Shown here: piece after piece, positions 60,020 through 64,000 of the stretch
Layout of the letters: every line of letters begins with the position of its first letter
Position numbering within the stretch: position 1 is the first letter of the stretch
Assembly: GCF_012273895.1 (NCBI RefSeq)
Contig: NC_052130.1
Location: 496,001 to 560,000 of the forward strand
Source of the DNA: Zerene cesonia
Lineage: Eukaryota > Arthropoda > Insecta > Lepidoptera > Pieridae
DNA: 64,000 nucleotides
Direction of reading: 5' to 3'
The notes under the pieces: model-generated
Database searches by the model: none
What the model saw: only the letters and a program-made list of their open reading frames with translations
Told to the model about the DNA's origin: nothing
Translations under genes and position numbers: made by a program

Positions 60020-63000
60020 ATGGCAAAGGTGAAAAATAAGCGAAACGCTGGATTAGCAGATAAAGTACATAAGAAAAAAGCTGATGCAACAAAGAAAAAG
60101 TTGAATCCATTCGAAGTTCACATAAATAGAGAGAAAATAAAAGTTTTGGGTAAAAAATCAAAACATGATCGCGGTCTACCGGGAGTTTCTCGGGCAAAAG
60201 CAATCCAGAAGGTAAATTTATTCACCTGAGAGTTTAAATAAAAAAAACGTATTGCTTAACGCTTTTTTTGTCGACATGCTTTTATATTTAACTTCGTATA
60301 GTAACTATGATATTATTGTTAGATTATTTCATTAATCTTTACGGTTAATTGATTCTGTGTATATACATAATTAAGGTAAAATAACAAAATTTAAATACAT
60401 CTTTATTTACTTCAGCGTAAAGAAACCTTAGGTACCGAAATGAAGTTAATCAACAAAACAAACACATTTATTGATCGTCGTATCGGTGAAAAGAGTAACA
60501 ACCTATCTGCTGAAGATCGTATGATAGCCAGATTTGCTGCGGAGAGGGCTAAACAGCACAGCAAGAAGAGTATTTACAATTTGGCAGATGATGAGGTTTT
60601 GACACATAGGTATTATATTTTACTTCTCAACATTGTAACTTGTTTGTATCATATAATGGTTAATAAATATAGCAAATTAAAGAGAAGGCCAAAAAACTTT
60701 ACTTTTAGGTATATATTACTTAATAGTGATATTTTGCCATAAATCGTTGTTGAACTACAATATAGTATTTGTTTGAAAGGAAAAGATAGTCAAAGATAGT
60801 CCCATGGTTTCCCTGATTAGTTGCTATTCTCCCTGCCTTTTTAGGACAAAAACTATCTTGGTTCAAAACTATCTTTGTACCAAATTTTATCCCATTTGGT
60901 TCAGTAGTTTAGTAAAGAAGATACAGACAGGCAGAATTATTTCATATTTATTATATTTGTACAGATGCATTGCATCAAAGAGGAACAATAAACAACTAAA
61001 ACAAGTCTTATTCCATTAATTAAAAACTAACATAAAACTTACAGAGGTCAAACATTGGAACAAATCGAGAAGTTTGATGACCCCAGATCTGATGATGAAG
61101 ACGAAGATAAACCATTTGGTGGATTAGATAGTAAGTGTAATAATATTGGTTGGAGTGACTTAATTTTATACATTTACACTATAATTGTGTTAGTTAAATG
61201 CATATAACCTTCCTCTACTCATGTTCCATTAAATTACCCAAACTCATATATAAATGTTACCTACACCCCCCCAATCTGACTATAAGTGAGAAATTTAAAA
61301 AATGCTTATGTTTGTCAGTTCTTATCTTCTTAATATAAAAATCCAGTGTCCTGATGTATGTTACCAACGGGTATGCTAGTTTAATATAAAAACCTAAATA
61401 ATCTTATTTGATGGTAGATAATGGACTGAATACATTCAACAATTTTTTACAGATGATTTTGTGTCAGAAGGCCACTTTGGTGGTGGTATTCTATCGAAAA
61501 CAGAATCAAAAGACGGCGCTAAGTCCCACAAAGACTTGATAGAACAACTGATAGCCGAATCCAAGAAGAGGAAAGCGGAGAAACAGAAGGAAAAAGAACA
61601 GACCCTGGATTTGACTGAGAAACTAGATAGCGAGTGGAAGGATTTACAACCAGTAGTTTTTAAGAAGGTTAAAGAAGACTCGTTGATTGATAAGTTGTTG
61701 AGTAAAGCGGAGTCTGGACAGGATTACGACAAAATGATGAGGGAACTGAAGTTCGATAGAAGAGGAACTGTAAGTATTTTTTATTTTATATGATCATCCT
61801 GCCTTATTAACATACTTTTATTACCTTCACCTATATTTGCGTATGACTACTACTGCTACAGACTTCTTTAGATGTACATATTAGACCCACTATAAATGGA
61901 CAGATTTAATTCAAACTTTGTATGGTTATTAAGGTTTCATGACAATACAGTAATGTTATGAGTATCATCTTATTAACCTGATTGAGATTGCCAGGTTTTA
62001 ATAATTCCTTGCATATACTTGAATATATTTAGTTATTTGTTTAATTTAGGTGATCTCATTTAAAATGAACTCTCTTTCTAAACGTAAAATCAATTAATAC
62101 AATAAACAACCATCATATAATAATTGTTGATTATCTTCATAATTGGTTTATACTTTTAGAAAATATTAAAACATATTTTCTTCAATACATTAGCAAAATA
62201 ATCTTTATATATTTAAAATTGTCGTGTCACAATGTTAGTTACCATACTCCTCTGAAACGATTATACCGATTCTCATGAAATTTTGTGTGCATATTGGTTA
62301 GGTCTGAGTATCAGACAACTTCAATTTTACATACCTCTAAATGATATGTGTAAGGCAAAACAGTATTTGCCGGGTCAGCTAGTGGTATGTAAAAAACATA
62401 AAAAATATTTGCAATTAAGTTCATAAATCATTTCAGCCATCTGACGCCCTAAAAAGTACAGAGAAGCAGAAAGAAGAAGAAAGGAAGAAACTAGAAGAGT
62501 TAGAGAAGCAAAGACAAGCGAGGATGTTGCCAGAAGATGAGGCTCAGCGGAAAATCGTGCAACCAACTGTAAAGCATAGGTTTGTTTATATATCATCAAA
62601 ATTAATAGACAGTTGGGTTAAGCAAGTGGGCAATATCATAGTGGTAAATCCTACTATCATATCATATCATATCATATCATACTAATATTATAAATGCGAA
62701 AGTTTGTAAGGATGTGTGTGTGTTTGTTGCTCTTTCACGCAAAAACTACTGAACCAATTGCAATTAAATTTGGTATTAGATAGCTGGACAACTGGAATAA
62801 CATATAGGCAACTTTTTATCTCGATATTTCTACGGAATTCGGATTCGGCATTTATAATTATATAAAAAAAAACATTTAAATATTATTATACATAAAAATG
62901 TGTGGCATAATAAAATGTGCTATGCATATATTATACTTTTTTTTAAACACGCATTAATTAGCATCACCAGCCTCTTGCGACTCCATCTTGACTCACTTTG

Positions 63001-64000
63001 GCAAAAACACGCGGGTTAAAATCCCGCCTTATAACCAAATTTCTTTACTCTTCAACAATATCTCATATACTACTTTTTTTTTGGTTGGTAGCATTTTTGT
63101 GAATTAAAGAAATTAGAAAAAAACTTGTCTTTAATAAATGAAAAATGTATATTCACAGATCAGCTGACGATTTAGACGACAATTTTGAATTGGATGATGA
63201 AAAAGAAATTATGCTGGCTTATGACAAGGATGGAAAACCTCTAGTGCCCGAACATATACTCAAAGATTATAATGGTAAGCTCGTAATAATTGAACGGTCC
63301 AATTTATTTGATACATGAATATTGTGTATAAGTAACCTGTGTGTTTAATGATGAAATTGTATAATGATGTTATTTAATGTACTTTTATATTTTTCAGTAC
63401 CAAAAGCTAGAAACACATTTGATGATGGCGTTTCCGATACATCATCTGAAGATGAAAAAGATGAAGACGATGAAGAAGAAAATGAATCAGACGATGAAGA
63501 ACAGAAAATGAACGGTGATGTGAGTGAAAGTGGTGATGGAAGTGACGAAGTTGAAGAAAATAGTGACGAAAGTGACAATGAAGTTGAAGAAATACCTGTT
63601 ACACCAGAAAAAATTAAAAGCACCGGAAACAAAGACGAAATTAACCGTAAACGAAAAATGTCAAATAGCGAAATAGTGACAAAGAAAGCTAAAAGTGAAG
63701 AGGACGAATCTGCAGATGAAGTTATTGAAAATCATATAAATGAAAATAATGAAAATTGCATGAAAGAAAGTACCACTATTATTGGTTCTGATAGTGAGCC
63801 TGATGAAAGTTGTGAAAAAGGTGTAAAAAGTGATGAAGATTTGGATGATGGTGAAAGTGATGAAAATGAAGATGAAGAAGTTGATGAGGCTGAAAGTGAT
63901 GAAAATGATAATGATAATGAGGATAGTGATGAAAATACTGACGATGATGCCGAAAGTGTTAGTGATCGTGGTCAAAATAATAATAAAGATGAAAATTCAG
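60020..64000 (+). CDS. Nop14: Nucleolar protein 14 (5' part, seven exons)
   Basis: Component of the small-subunit processome, needed for 18S rRNA maturation and 40S assembly in the nucleolus. Exons: 60020-60211, 60416-60609, 61045-61130, 61453-61769, 62437-62579, 63159-63274, 63398 to beyond the window; about 550 residues are visible. Key stretches in NOP14 order are NPFEVHINREKIKVLGKKSK and GLPGVSRAKAIQK (exon 1), RKETLGTEMKLINKTNTFID and DRMIARFAAERAKQ (exon 2), GQTLEQIEKFDDP (exon 3), NDFVSEGHFGGGIL and SKKRKAEKQKEKEQT (exon 4), and the acidic centre. The start codon is the first ATG after the divergent promoter and gives the typical basic N-terminus MAKVKNKRN. Exon 63398 encodes an unusually long Glu/Asp/Ser-rich stretch that continues to the window edge. 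The conserved C-terminal half is outside. Confidence 0.95.
60780..60930 (+). repeat. Old non-LTR-type tail
   Basis: 'tgcctttttaggacaaaaac' and 'ccatttggttcagtagttta' resemble the 6440-6560 tail. In NOP14 intron 2. Confidence 0.5.
61860..62010 (+). repeat. Interspersed repeat (same family as 9745-9970)
   Basis: 'acccactataaatggacaga', 'ttcaaactttgtatgg' and 'gagtatcatcttattaacct' mark a diverged copy in a NOP14 intron. Confidence 0.7.
62200..62385 (+). repeat. Interspersed repeat, 'accgattctcatgaaatttt' family
   Basis: Same family as 25962-26212, ending 'gccgggtcagctagtgg'. In a NOP14 intron. Confidence 0.82.
62650..62870 (-). repeat. ATATC microsatellite and interspersed element
   Basis: About five units of a 'catat' pentamer (62655-62682), then 'actaatattataaatgcgaa', a TG run and 'cacgcaaaaactactgaacc'. 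The element ends with the words shared with 1226-1290. Confidence 0.75.

Noticed and set aside
63345..63975. Minus-strand Ser- or Ile/Phe-rich frames at the right edge
   Set aside because: Antisense of the acidic NOP14 exon.
1..64000. CRISPR array, phage, plasmid or prokaryotic operon
   Set aside because: Repeats are dispersed transposon copies or simple microsatellites, and genes have spliceosomal introns; there are no regularly spaced repeats with unique spacers.

Overview
The window looks like nuclear DNA of a moth or butterfly (Lepidoptera). It is AT-rich, the genes are split into many short exons with GT-AG introns, and the introns are full of repeats typical of lepidopteran genomes: a tRNA-headed SINE, several short families ending near 'ataatattagtat', a Helentron-type rolling-circle element and a LINE RNase H remnant. 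No species can be named from the sequence alone. Four runs of exactly 1000 N (226-1225, 3484-4483, 27759-28758, 37405-38404) are fixed-size scaffold gaps, so true distances there are unknown. Gene models below were built by hand from reading frame, splice signals and phase.

Layout: (1) 1432-11801 (+): the 3' nine exons of an ABC transporter of the insect ABCH / 'ABCG23-like' type, with a Helentron (about 2405-5400, minus strand) in its first visible intron. (2) 18367-12913 (-): a complete seven-exon RBM34/Nop12-type nucleolar protein with two RRMs. (3) about 18950-40600 (+): a gene with a non-coding first exon, a roughly 12.8 kb repeat-rich first intron, and a charged, low-complexity protein ending in the CaaX box CSIM; I propose a farnesylated nuclear-envelope protein. 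(4) 51725-44471 (-): CFAP206, twelve exons. (5) 59532-53856 (-): a DEK_C + SWIB/MDM2 protein (UAF30/Spp27-like), seven exons. (6) 60020 to the window end (+): NOP14, first seven exons, running off the edge.

Genes 2/3 and 5/6 are divergent pairs with about 0.5 kb between them; genes 1/2 and 3/4 are convergent. RBM34, the SWIB protein and NOP14 all belong to rRNA transcription, ribosome assembly or chromatin, while CFAP206 belongs to motile axonemes (sperm tails in insects) and the ABC protein to membrane export. There is no operon logic.

I found no CRISPR, prokaryotic island, tRNA gene or clear virus-derived gene. The most interesting observations are the CSIM-terminated protein, whose stop codon overlaps a good splice donor yet keeps the same C-terminus if spliced; a possible short isoform of it; the frame-neutral linker exons of the SWIB gene; and two places where duplicated sequence lies against an assembly gap.
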